The notes beneath the pieces are model-generated. The model was not told the origin of the DNA, did not search any database, and saw nothing but the letters and a program-made list of their open reading frames with translations. A program made the position numbers and the translations under genes. A stretch of 64,000 nucleotides of DNA. Origin: Cymodocea nodosa. Taxonomy: Eukaryota > Streptophyta > Magnoliopsida > Alismatales > Cymodoceaceae. Positions 11,704 to 22,190 of the stretch are shown here, in pieces (positions within the stretch are counted from its first letter, which is position 1; each line of letters opens with the position of its first letter). The stretch lies in contig JAZBRI010000011.1 of assembly GCA_036874045.1 (NCBI GenBank), positions 10,407,501-10,471,500 of the forward strand. The letters are read 5' to 3'.

Positions 11704-12840
11704 TTAAGAACATAATTGAAAAGTAGAAACAAATGGAATAAACGTGTCAGTCCAAGCAAACTTTTTAGGCATAGTTCTTCTTTCTATTAATTCTGTTTTA
11801 ATGCAGTTCTTGTTCCTTCTTAATTTATAAACAGGTAATATATTATAAATTCCAAATACAAGTGTATTACCATTAATGATATGAAATGCAGAAAGGGATC
11901 CTTTTCGGTTCCAAGGTAATGTAGCAGTTTCTATTTCTACATCTATTTCAATATATTCCTCTTCCCACTTCCATTCATTTATGTCTTTCATAATCCATAT
12001 TTGAAATTTCATCAATTCATCCCACCATCTTATCAGACATAAAGTAGGATCATCATATTCATTATACCACATTTCTATTTGAATTTTATCAAATTCTATA
12101 GATGGTGGTTTAGCTATTTCTCTCGGTATAGGTAAAATTTCTATATATTCATCATAACTGTCTATGTTCACTATGTATAAATCAAATCCAAATGCTATTG
12201 AAATATCTGTGACTAGATATACATATCCATCAAGTATGACATGCATGTTGTTAATTAATGATTTCTATCCTAGATATATCATAATATTTTTAGTCCAAGA
12301 TCTATTCAGAAAATTATACACACTTAAGCGTAAATCTTCATCCCAATTTCCTGTAGGTCTCCAATAATATAATTTTTTAGGAATTGTAGAATTTTTATCA
12401 GAAAATATTAAAGTCGATCCACAATTTACAGTTGGTACTTCATATCTATTAGGTCTTCCTATATACCATTCTTCTCTTGTTATAGGATTTCTTATCAAAA
12501 TATCAGGTAATAAACTTGCATACCTTGGTCTCGTCCTGTATATGATTAATCCTTCATCTATCCCCATAATATGATCTATTCCTTCTAATGTATTGGGTGG
12601 AATTCCAATAGTTTCTTCCATAGTCAAATATTCATGGCTAATTGAACTACGATTAAATGACCTCCATATGAATCCATCTCTAATCTTAGTCATTTTTGCA
12701 GCTTGTAGTCCCTGAAAATATTTTTCTTCAATACAGTCTTTAATTTCCTTTGATACACAACACAGCCTGCACAGATCTTTAGTTGATAAGTTACTCAGTA
12801 CTTCCCTTAGTACATCCAACGGTAATTGCATCAATTCCAT
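11704..12840 (-). pseudogene. F-box protein gene carried inside element E, one in-frame amber stop
   Basis: The ATG is at 12840 and the stop at 11704; a single in-frame TAG at 12265-12267 splits an otherwise open reading frame of about 378 codons. Residues 4-45 form an F-box (LPLDVLREVLSNLSTKDL, then a Cys-rich helix with CCVSKEIK). Downstream are elements of an F-box-associated domain: NPITREEW near residue 115, YYWRP, and after the stop LCLIRWWDELMKFQIW and IMKDINEWKWEEE. F-box proteins are substrate receptors of SCF ubiquitin ligases. The total length fits plant F-box proteins. It lies between gag and the 3' polypurine tract, where an env-like ORF often sits in Athila elements. A pyrimidine-rich stretch ending in AG lies 9 bases before the ATG. 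It could be a captured host gene, or a readthrough-expressed element gene. Confidence 0.75.
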
Positions 12841-13028
12841 TTGTCGATTCTGTATAACACAAACAAAAATTTAGCAGAGAGAAAAATTTAACATAACTAC
12901 TACACACCCTCGTGGAGTTAAGGCATAACTCAACGAACTAAGTTCATTGAGTTAAGGACTAACTCTACGATACTATTAACTATAAATAAAAACATATATA
13001 TACAAATAGTAGCTTAAGATATGCTGCT
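12841..13028 (-). other. Spacer between gag and F-box gene with palindromes and a possible splice acceptor
   Basis: This short non-coding spacer carries two palindromic units of the LTR type (AACTCAACGAAC and the facing TTCATTGAGTTA, around 12925-12960). On the minus strand it ends with a T-rich tract and TTATACAG just before AATCGACAAATG. The acceptor is a prediction by eye. Confidence 0.45.
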
Positions 13029-14365
13029 TCATTCAGCTACCCTCCCAAAAGAGGTATCAATTTCATTAATAGTTCTATTGACAGGGTTATGTATTGCTTG
13101 TATTGGCAATCCTCCAATAGGTCTAACTTTCATTGGTTCCTTCTGTCTAAATGGTGTATTTCTATTTTGATTTTGAATTGCAGCATTTCCAAATACAAAA
13201 TCCAAACGATTGTTTAATTGTTGGATTATCTTTTCTAATTTCTCTATTCTAGATCCTTGTTCTAGTAATGCTTCACAACTTATATTCTTCTCATTTACAT
13301 TTTCTCCTCCCTAAAAAATGTTGTTTCTCCAAGATAAATTCGGGTGATTTCTCCAATTAGGATTATAAGAATTTCCCAAGTTATCTCTCTAGTTTCTAGC
13401 ATAAATAATATCTAAATCATTTATGTTTGCATTCTTTTCTGCTAGCTTTTGATTTAATGATAACTCTTCTATTTTCTTTGTTAATTCAGTTAATTTCACC
13501 ACAAGCATAGTACTTGAATCTATTTCATGCATTCCTCTTGGCAATATTTTTTTATCTGCAATAGCTTCAATTGAGTTTTCCCACTATACAATTCTTTTTG
13601 CAAAGTTTTCTAAATATGTCCATGCTTCTTCACTACATAACTTTAAAAATCCATTTTGACAAGTAGATTCTAATAATGATTTTGTTGAAACATCTATGCC
13701 TTCATAAATTATACCTATTAATTGTGCTTTACTTATTGCATGATGTGGACATTGAGTCAATAAATCTTTAAATCTTTCAAAATATTTCCAGAATGATTCA
13801 CCCTGTTTTTGGCTACACGTTAATATTTCTTTTTAATCGTTTGATGTGTTGGATAATATTTTTCCAGAAAAACAGAGCAAAATTCAGTCCATGTAGAAAT
13901 TGAATCAAGCGACAAAGTATATAACCATCTCTTAGCTATGTCTTTTAAAGAAAAAGGGATATATCTAAGTTTAATAGCATCTATACTCATGTTCTGCATT
14001 TTCATCATTTAACAAACTTCGTTAAATTCTCTAAGGAAATAATAGGCATCCTCTCTTTCTAATCCACGAAAATATGGCAATTGACTAATATAATTAGATT
14101 TCAGTTCAAACCTATCTCCCTCAAAGTTTGGCAATCGAATACATGAAGGTTCATCAACTAATTCAGGATACAGAATTTCTCCTAATGGTTTTTCTACTGG
14201 AGCATCCATTTCTACGTTCTCTTTTAAAGAAAGGTTAGCTACACCCCAAAGAATTTTGTTAAAGTTCAGTTCAGAAAATTTTTCAATACTCCTCTGCGAT
14301 GAAAATTCCTAGGTAGGTGTTCTTACTAATCGTTTAGTGCTTAGAGAACGAGTCCATGTGCTCAT
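13029..14365 (-). pseudogene. gag (capsid) ORF of element E, located 3' of pol
   Basis: On the minus strand a degenerate frame starts MSTWTRSLSTKRL at 14365 and contains the plant retrotransposon gag domain. Visible parts are FELKSNYISQLPYFRGL, the YYFLREF helix, IKLRYIPFSLKDIAKRWL and TWTEFCSVFLEKYYP. After one frameshift near 13826 come GESFWKYFERFKDLL, the TQCPHH motif and the late gag motif NPNWRNHPNLSW, followed by a coiled-coil-like tail to the TGA at 13029. Five in-frame stops (four TAG, one TAA) and the frameshift inactivate it. Gag normally precedes protease; here it follows the integrase and accessory ORF. No zinc knuckle is seen inside it; a knuckle remnant lies instead near 22 kb. 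Confidence 0.8.
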
Positions 14366-14386
14366 AAATAAATAGCATAAGATTAA

Positions 14387-14638
14387 TTACATACCAGTCT
14401 GAAGCTTTTCATTCAATAAGTATTTGTTGTCAGATGAAGTTGAATCAGCTGCTTCTCCTTCTAATTCCTCCAACGCATTCTCCTTTCTTTTAAAAGTGCT
14501 GGTAACTCGTAAATAACATTCTGATTTATATATATAATGCACATCCATAAAGTGAATAAATCTCGTTGCAAGAACGTGTCTTGCAACGTGCATCGTGGTT
14601 CCTATTTTTATGGGTACGTGTACCACTACTAATTTCAA
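14387..14638 (-). other. Short unrecognised ORF upstream of gag in element E
   Basis: This 83-codon ORF with an acidic C-terminal half (LEELEGEAADSTSSD) has no recognised domain. Its end overlaps a GTATGT sequence (minus strand, donor at 14394) that could be a 5' splice site. It may be non-coding leader for the downstream gag. Low confidence that it is translated. Confidence 0.25.
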
Positions 14639-14639
14639 A

Positions 14640-15308
14640 TTTTGTTAACTACTAAAACAACGAAGTTTCGTTCGTGGTTAAAAGAATAACTGTTCTACTT
14701 AATCCACGAACTAACCTCGTTGAATTACAGATAACTCAACAGAACATAATCGTTTACTGTTGCTAACTCTACAGACTAACTTCGTTGAGTTATAGATAAC
14801 TCAACGGAGTGACCTTATATTATATTACTGACCTCATGGAGTTACATTTAACTCAACGAACTTATTTCGTTGAGTTAACACTTAGCAACCTCTAAGTTTA
14901 CTCCTCATAAGTACCTCTCTGCTTCTTCTTTTTCTTTTTGTTAACTGAAATAAAGTTAAATCTATGTCATTAATGCATCATTCTAATCAAAATTTGTTTA
15001 AATCTGAACATTATATAAATATTTAACTTGCAGGTCATTTTATGTTATGCATAATTTACATTTTACGTTGCAACATGCAGAAATTTTCAAGCATCTATCT
15101 TGTCATTCAGCAAATTGTAAATCTGTTAAACATTCATTCATAAAGTTCCACAAATTATATAATATTCAATAAATTCCATTCATTTCACATTCAAAACACA
15201 CATGAAAAATATATCTGAAAATTTATATTCATTCATATAAATCAATTTACATTACAATCAAATTAGACATTTTTCATAAAACTCTATACAAGTAGACGAA
15301 CAATACAA
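14640..15308 (-). other. AT-rich spacer with LTR-type palindromes
   Basis: There is no ORF. Between 14700 and 14890 are several facing pairs of GTTGAGTTA and TAACTCAAC, the same palindromic units found in the LTRs, although this lies in the internal region. The rest is AT-rich without recognisable content. Confidence 0.5.
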
Positions 15309-17136
15309 TTAGTCTCTATTCCTAAGTTCATCTACTTCCTTCTGGAGTTTTTCTAATTAAATTTCTAATTGATTAATTCTTTCTACAGCTCTTGTAATTC
15401 CTCTAGAAGGTACAGCTATTTCTACAGCTACAAAATTTCTGTATTCTTTCACTGAAATGGTTCTGGATCTGATTCTTTTTTATGCCCATTTCGTGAAATC
15501 AATAAAATCCACCATCAGTAGTGGAATCAAATCTCCATAAAACAATTTCTTCTTTACTATTCTAAGCTTGGAGATAAAAACTACAGACCAATTTATTTGA
15601 ATCCTATTTATAACTACAAATGTGGCCCATTTGACAAATTGATTCAATTCTATGTCATGGCCTTGTCGTTGATAGACATTCTTAATCAAAATGTTGGCTA
15701 CCATGTGTGCTTTACTATTTAAATCCTTCAGTCTATTTAATAAAGGCACACCAGGGTTGATAGCCAAACTGTCCTTTATTTCCTATTCTGTCCATTCAAC
15801 GACAATTGTACTTTCCAAAATTTCCTACCCTTCATTCTTTAATCCAAAAATGTTGTGGAGAAGCTCTGGTGTTATCTTTACATCAACTTCCTCCACATTG
15901 GAAATGAATCCTCCTTCTCCTTCTCTTAAATTTGCATAAAAATAGGGCACTAGATTCTCATATACTGCATGCCCTCTTTCTTGAGAAATAAACTTTAGTA
16001 GACCTTGGAATTCAAATAATTCTTTGATTTCTTGCATTCCATCCCAATTTATTGGTCTACTGTAAATAATATCATAACCCCTAATCTCTTGATATTTGAT
16101 ATAAGCTTCTTGACTCCAAAAATATACTTCATTCAAAATTGTTGTTTCAGTTGGGTCAGGAATGTTACTTTATTGTTCTAGAGGGGTTTGTTCTTGATCT
16201 TCCTCTAACATAGGCTGCACTTGAACATGCTCTACAGATTCCTGAATTTTTGCTTCTGCTTCTGTCTGTTGTGGTGAGCCGACAGAACTCTCCACTCTGT
16301 CTTAAATTCTTTCCATAAATTGCTGAAGAGTTCCTTGCTCTTCAGTGGAATCTGTAAAGTTATTTTTGTCCAAAAGGCTTCTTTCAGCCTCTTCATTTTT
16401 TGCTCTTTCTTCTGTCTCCTGACTACCAATCTATTCTATCACTGTTCTTTCTGATTCTATAACAGATTGGGATGGAGTCAAGGGCAATTCGATTTCTACC
16501 CTAATTTCTGTTATTTCTTCTTGTACAGGCTGTAGACTAATTTCAGCCTATTTTTCTTCTTCTCTTTGCTCCTGCTGCTGCAGCTCCTACTCCTCCTCAG
16601 AATCAGATAGCAGATTTATAAAAATTTTCTCCACAGGCCCTGTTGATATTGGTACCTCAGATTTAATCTCTTTTTGATAGTCAGGCACTTTTTCTTTTCC
16701 TTTCCTTTTTCTGATTAATTGTGTCTGTTCTTCCTCTTCTTCTTCTAAGATTAAATCTACAAAAGTAGGCTCTACAGGCCTTCGAGCCACAAGTACTAGC
16801 TCTTCCTGTTTAATTCTCTCTATAATTACTGATCTCGAAGGACCAGCCTCAGCTTCTCTTGCAGCACTTGATTTAGCTGCTGCCTGATGCTGTTCAACCT
16901 TTATTCTGTACTAGGCCCTCAACTTTTCTTCGACCCTTTTTTTCTTAATAACATCATATAAAATATGTGCCTTAGTTGTAGCTATTTCTTCGTTATCACC
17001 TTGGTCTCTTGCTGTTTTGACCAAGCTAGTAAACTCTTTCTCTTCTTCATTAGTTCTCGGCCAAGCAAATGCTACTCATGGCAATGGCTTTGTTGGCTGA
17101 ACTAGAGGTCTTGATTGCTGTTCCTCAGGAATAGGT
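15309..17136 (-). pseudogene. Accessory ORF after integrase (plant transposon protein-like domain)
   Basis: One minus-strand frame runs from about 17136 to the TAA at 15309, interrupted by about a dozen stops, mostly TAG. The N-terminal half is highly charged and glutamate-rich (LILEEEEEEQTQLIRKRKGK) with an acidic repeat. The C-terminal half has a globular section with RGYDIIYSRPINWDGM, the LVPYFYANLREGEGGF block and ITPELLHNIFGLKNEG. The FYANL signature matches the putative plant transposon protein domain found in accessory ORFs of Athila/Tat elements. A leucine-rich coiled-coil tail ends it. It is in the same frame as the integrase. Function is unknown in the family. Confidence 0.65.
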
Positions 17137-17417
17137 ATAATAATAATTCCAAAATAATAATAAAAATACTACAGATAATAGTTTTTCTGTTTCTTTTACT
17201 GATTTAACCAATACTATGTTTCGGTCAGACCTAATTTTTTTCCTGGTTGAACCGATACTATGTTTTGATAAAACCAACATTTTTTTTCTGAAAATTAATA
17301 TACATATTTTTTTATATTCTAATCATACCAATGGATCCAATCGGTTGAACCGCAACGATTTTTATATTTTATTTTTATTTTTATTTTTTATATATCAACA
17401 TAAAAACTAATTTCTTA
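17137..17417 (-). other. AT-rich spacer after integrase
   Basis: This is simple AT-rich sequence with two related motifs, AACCGATACTATGTTT and AACCAATACTATGTTT, at about 17212 and 17250. Nothing coding is seen. Confidence 0.5.
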
Positions 17418-18647
17418 CTAAGTAAAGCTCGAGTAGTCCTCTACTCTGACTTCTTCAATAATTCCAAAGGAGCTTTTTGGTGTTTTCAGAATAGGTTTAA
17501 GTCTTTGTCCATTTACTTTAAATATATTCTGATTTTTAGGATTTTCAATTTCAATAGCTCCATAAGGGTAAATATTTCGAACTATGTAAGGTCTTGCCCA
17601 TCTAGATCTCATTTTTCTTGGATGGTTATGGAGTCTACCCATATAAAGATATACTTCTTATCCTATTTCAAAGCTTTTTGGAATAATTTTCCTATCATGC
17701 TAGAATTTCATTTTCTCTTTTTCTCTTACAGTCTTCAAATAAGCTTCATTTCTAAATTCTTCTAATTCAATTAGTTGCATTTTTCTATTTTCAAAAGCTT
17801 GATTTAAATTAGTGTTCAGAGTTTTTAATGCCCAATAAGCTTTATGTTCTATTTCAACTGGTAAATGACAACTTTTTCCATATACTAGTCTAAAAGGTGG
17901 CATACCTAAGCTTGTCTTATAAGCAGTTCTATAAGCCCAAAGTGCATCTATCAATCTATTAGCCCAATCTGTTCTAGTAGGATTTACTACTTTTTCTAAG
18001 ATTAACTTAATTTGTTTGTTAGCACTTTCTACTTGTCCACTTGTTCGCGAATGATATGATGTTGCAATTTTGTGATTTACTCCATATATCTTCATTAAGG
18101 CTTCAAAACTTCTATTACAGAAATGAGTTCCTCTATCACTGATAATAGCTTTAGGTATTCCAAATTTGGCAAATATATTGGTTCTTATAAATTGTATTAC
18201 CACTTTGTCGTCATTAGTTTTTGTAGGAATAGCTTCTATCCATTTAGATACATAATCCACCCCCAACAATATGTAATTAAATTGATTAGACATAGGAAAT
18301 AGACCCATAAAATCTATTCCCCACACATCAAAGATTTCAACTTCAACAATAGGATTAAGAGGCATCATATTCCTCTTTGATATTCTTCCTATTTGTTGAC
18401 ATCTTAAACAACTTAAACAATATTTATGGGCATCTTTGAATAGTATTGGCCAATAAAATCCACATTGTAGAATTTTTGCAGCAGTTTTCCCTGAACCAAA
18501 ATGCCCTCCACAAGCTTGGTCATGACAGAAAGACAACATGCTTGGATATTCAGTTTCTGGAACACACCTCCTTAAAACCAGATCAGGACATTTCTTAAAT
18601 AAGTATGGGTCTTCCCAATAGTAATATTTTACTCTTGAAAAAAACAA
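17418..18647 (-). pseudogene. Integrase of element E
   Basis: The N-terminal zinc-binding HHCC region is visible ([10 protein letters not shown], then CLSCLRCQ). The catalytic core shows D in WGIDFMG, D in IISDRGTHF and E in [27 protein letters not shown] marks the end of the core, and the C-terminal part continues to VNGQRLKPIL. Two stops at about 17643-17700 split the C-terminal domain. The sequence type is Athila-lineage Ty3/gypsy. It would insert the cDNA with 5-bp duplications, matching the CTCAC flanks. Confidence 0.85.
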
Positions 18648-18699
18648 TTTCTTATCCTGTCTATTCCAATCCTTAGGTGTTAAACTAGTAACTAAGTAA

Positions 18700-20166
18700 T
18701 TAACTATGTCTGCATACTAAGGTATTGTGTTGATGGTCATTAATTGTTCATCAGGAAAATTATCTTTAATTTCAATATTTGATTTTCTATTTGTAATCTT
18801 AATAAATGATCTGCTACTACATTCTCACAACCTTTTATATCTTTAATTTCTAGATCAAATTCTTATAATAATAATATCCATCGGATCAATCTAGGCTTAA
18901 TCTCTTTTTCTTTATTAGATGTTTTAGAGCTGAATGATTCGTGTATACTATTACTTTAGCTTCAATCAGATATGATCTAAACTTTTCTAAAGCAAACACA
19001 ACAGCTAATACTTCTTTTTCAGTAGTTGTGTAATTAACTTGAGCATCATTTAAGGTTTTGCTTGCATAATGAATCACTCTAGGAGATTTTTCTATCTTCT
19101 GTCCCAACACTGCTCCTATAGCAAAATCAGATACATCACACATTAATTCAAATGAATGGCTCCAATCAGGTGCTTGAATTATAGGAGTTGAAATTAAGCT
19201 AGTTTTAAGCTTGAAAAATGCTTCCTTGAAATTTTTATCAAAGTTAAATGGAACATCTTTTAATAGATTCGTTAAAGGTCTAGCTATTTTGCTAAAGTCT
19301 TTAATAAATCTTCTATAAAAATCAGCATGTCCTAGAAATGATCTAATATCTTTTACTAATTTAGGTTCTTGTAGAATAGAAATTACTTCTATTTTAGCTT
19401 TATCTACTTCCAACCCTTTCTTAGAAACAACATGCCCTAAGACTATTCCTTGTTTAACCATGAAGTGACATTTCTCCCAATTTAAAACTAGATTTTTTTC
19501 CACACAGCATTTTAATATTAAGTCTAAGTTTTTTAAACAGACTTCATATGAGTTGCCATATACAGTAAAATCATCCATAAATATTTCTAAAAAATCTTCA
19601 GTCATTCCAGTAAATATGCCCTGCATACACCTTTGAAAGGTAGTTGGCGCATTGCATAATCTGAATGGCATTCTCTTAAAAGCATAAGTTCCATTAGGAC
19701 AGGTGAAAGTTGTTTTCTCTTGATCCTCTAATGCTACTGGAATTTGATTATAACCTGAATATCCGTCTAGGAAACAAAAATATTCTTGCCCTACTAATCT
19801 TTCCAGCATTTGATCTATAAAAGGCAAGGGAAAATGATCTTTCCTAGTCACAGCATTCAGCTTTCTATAGTCTATACATACTCTCCAGCCTGATTGAATT
19901 CTAGTAGGTATCAAGTCTTGACTTTCATTCCTAATAACTGTTAATCCTGATTTCTTGGGAACTACATGGATTGGACTAACCCACGAGCTATCAGAAATCG
20001 GATAAATTATGTCATTATCTAACCATTTCACTATTTCCTTCCTGACTACTTCTTTAAGGTTTGGATTTAATCTCCTCTCAGGAATTCTAACAGGTTTAGC
20101 ATTCTCTTCTAAATATATGTGGTGACAGCATAAAGTTGAACTTAACCCTTTTATATTAGTTATAGT
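18700..20166 (-). pseudogene. Reverse transcriptase and RNase H of element E
   Basis: From about 20150 the frame reads the entry motif RRLNPNLKEVV, then WVSPIHVVPKKSGLTVI, GWRVCIDYRKLN, FPLPFIDQMLERL, FLDGYSGYNQIP, and the catalytic box IFMDDFTVYG. This is followed by the connection (IRSFLGHADFYRRFIKDFSK) and an RNase H with CDVSDFAIGAVLG and TTTEKEVLAVVFA. The motif normally read MPFGLCNAP has an R for G. The open frame ends at 18886 by a frameshift in an A-rich run; the remainder of RNase H continues in another frame towards 18700. A TGA precedes the entry motif. Typical Athila RT. Confidence 0.88.
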
Positions 20167-21210
20167 TCATCCTATTGCTTCTTTATAACTTTTTACTACA
20201 TCTTTTAATTTAGCTATTTGATCCTCTTTTAAATCTGAAGCAATAATGATTAGACAGGCTCGTTTCTCTTCCAGAAATATATAGGTTAATTCAGGAGGTA
20301 AAGGTTTTAATTCTAAATGTTGCCCATCAGAAGCTAGAGCTCCTAATTGAACATCATCATTTTCTAAATTAATTTCTTCCAGATCTCCTTCTATGTTTAT
20401 GCTTTCACTTTCCTCTAAAGTTTCAGAATTGATTTGCCTATTTAATTCTTCTTGAATCACATCATCTAACATATCTCTTTCATCCTCTAAAAAGTCTATG
20501 GTATGTAAGGACATTTCTAACTCCTTAAACCTTTCTAGTTTGAAAATATTTAACTGAGTATCCTCATTGCCATATGATAACTTCATTACTCCAGTTTTAC
20601 AATTTATAACAGTCCCTGATGTTGTTAAAAATGGCCTTCCCAAAATTAAAGATGTATCACTATTTCTATGCTTAATTTGTTGGGAATCAAAAATTACAAT
20701 ATCAATAGGATATATAAAGTTTTTGATTTTAATTAAGACATCCTCTATTTTTCCTCTAGGGTATCTTATAATTCTATCAGCTAATTGAATAACCATACTG
20801 GTAGGAATTAAGCCTTCTAATCTTAAGAATGCAAATATATCACTTGGCATAACATTTATACCTGCACCTAAGTCTATTAAGGTTCTTTCTAGAATGGTAT
20901 TTCCTATGGTGCATGATATAATAGGGATTCTAGGATTAGATAACTTTTTAGGAATTTGTGGCAGAAATAGGGTACTTTGCTCAGCTAAAAAGACCTTTCT
21001 AAGAACTTTTCACTCTCTTTTCCTAGTAAACCAATCCTTCAGAAATTTAGCACAAGGTGGCATTTTCTGCAATAAATCTAACAAAGGAATGTTAACTTGT
21101 ACTTTTTCAAAAATTTCTCTGATTTTTTCTTGTTTTTCAGGTATTGTTTGTTGTAATCTTTTAGGATATGGTGCTAAAAATTGTGATTTAAAAGATTCTT
21201 TTTCTTTCAA
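20167..21210 (-). pseudogene. gag-pol linker and aspartic protease of element E
   Basis: The frame starts near 21210 with the linker typical of Athila Gag-Pol (FLAPYPKRLQQ, VNIPLLDLLQKMPPCAKFLK). It reaches the protease active site DLGAGINVMPSD at about 20840-20875 and continues with DTSLILGRPFLTTSGTVI. The region ends with LKPLPPELTYIFLEEK, which leads into RT. The catalytic aspartate is present although the usual second residue differs. Processing of Gag-Pol would be its role. Confidence 0.8.
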
Positions 21211-21284
21211 TTGATTTATTTGATCATTTTTAGCTTCATTAGCAAATTCAAATTATTCTTCAGTGATTTCTAGATTTTCAGCTA

Positions 21285-22016
21285 TTACATTTTCATTATC
21301 ATTTTGATTTTACTCTTATCCACCTTCATATTATTTTCATTTTGAGTTCTTGGTGGTATATCAGTTTCAGATCTTAATGTTGCACATACATCTTCTAGAT
21401 TTTCGTTACTCTCATGATGTTTTAGTATATCATTTCCGTGATTATGATCTTCAATTATTTTTAGTTTTAAAGTGCATTCTTTAAATTCTCTTGCATTAAT
21501 ATTTTCTGTTTTCTGTATATTTTGCAAATTATGCAGATCTATAACATTATAATTTTCATTATCTTGTTGCATAACTTGTATTTTCATTGTATATTCGTCC
21601 AATGTTTTTAGTTTTTTTTCTAGATGATCTAATCTCATTGCATTCAATTTTTGATCAATTTTCATTATGATTTTTTCAGTTTCGTAAATTATATCCTTTT
21701 TAAGTTCTGAATATGCTTTCTTATAGTTTAATTGGTTGACTTCTTATTGCTGACACATAAAATATTCTAGTTTGTCTAGGTTTTGCTCTATACTACGCTC
21801 CAGTTTGTCATACTTATCCCAAACTTTAGTGTCTCTCAACATATTACACATTCTATACTGACCATTAGTTGGGTAAACTATAGGATTCTCATACTCGGCT
21901 CTATTATACTGAGGATAATTCATTTGTTGTTCATGGGATATAACCATCTACAAACGTCTCAGTTTCAAATAGTCAGAAATGTCGTGTCCTTTAGAATTGT
22001 AGAATTCACATATGCT
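21285..22016 (-). pseudogene. Zinc-knuckle remnant and coiled-coil ORFs at the 5' end of element E
   Basis: Just inside the primer site the minus strand reads a degenerate CCHC zinc knuckle (CEFYNSKGHDISDY, with Tyr where the second and last Cys are expected; both changes are single G-to-A events). After a TAG comes a 67-codon ORF (start 21947) and then a 126-codon charged, coiled-coil-like ORF (21665-21285) without recognised domain. This looks like the C-terminal, nucleocapsid part of a gag whose capsid part is absent here. Confidence 0.5.
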
Positions 22017-22166
22017 AATTACAAGATTCAAAAATCTTTAAGCATAAGCATATGCCATATTCTCAATCACAGAAGAAAACACACAACTCTCTAGCTATTA
22101 AAACGAAACAGCTCTAACAGTTGCTTATATTAATTCAATTCAAATCCAATTCAATTCAATTCAATT

Positions 22167-22183
22167 CCCTGACAACGATGCCA
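22167..22183 (-). other. Primer binding site complement (tRNA-Asp type)
   Basis: CCCTGACAACGATGCCA resembles the 3' end of plant tRNA-Asp including the terminal CCA; about 13 of 17 bases agree with the sequence I recall. It lies 7 bases from the LTR end. tRNA-Asp priming is common in the Athila lineage. Confidence 0.7.
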
Positions 22184-22190
22184 TAAAACT

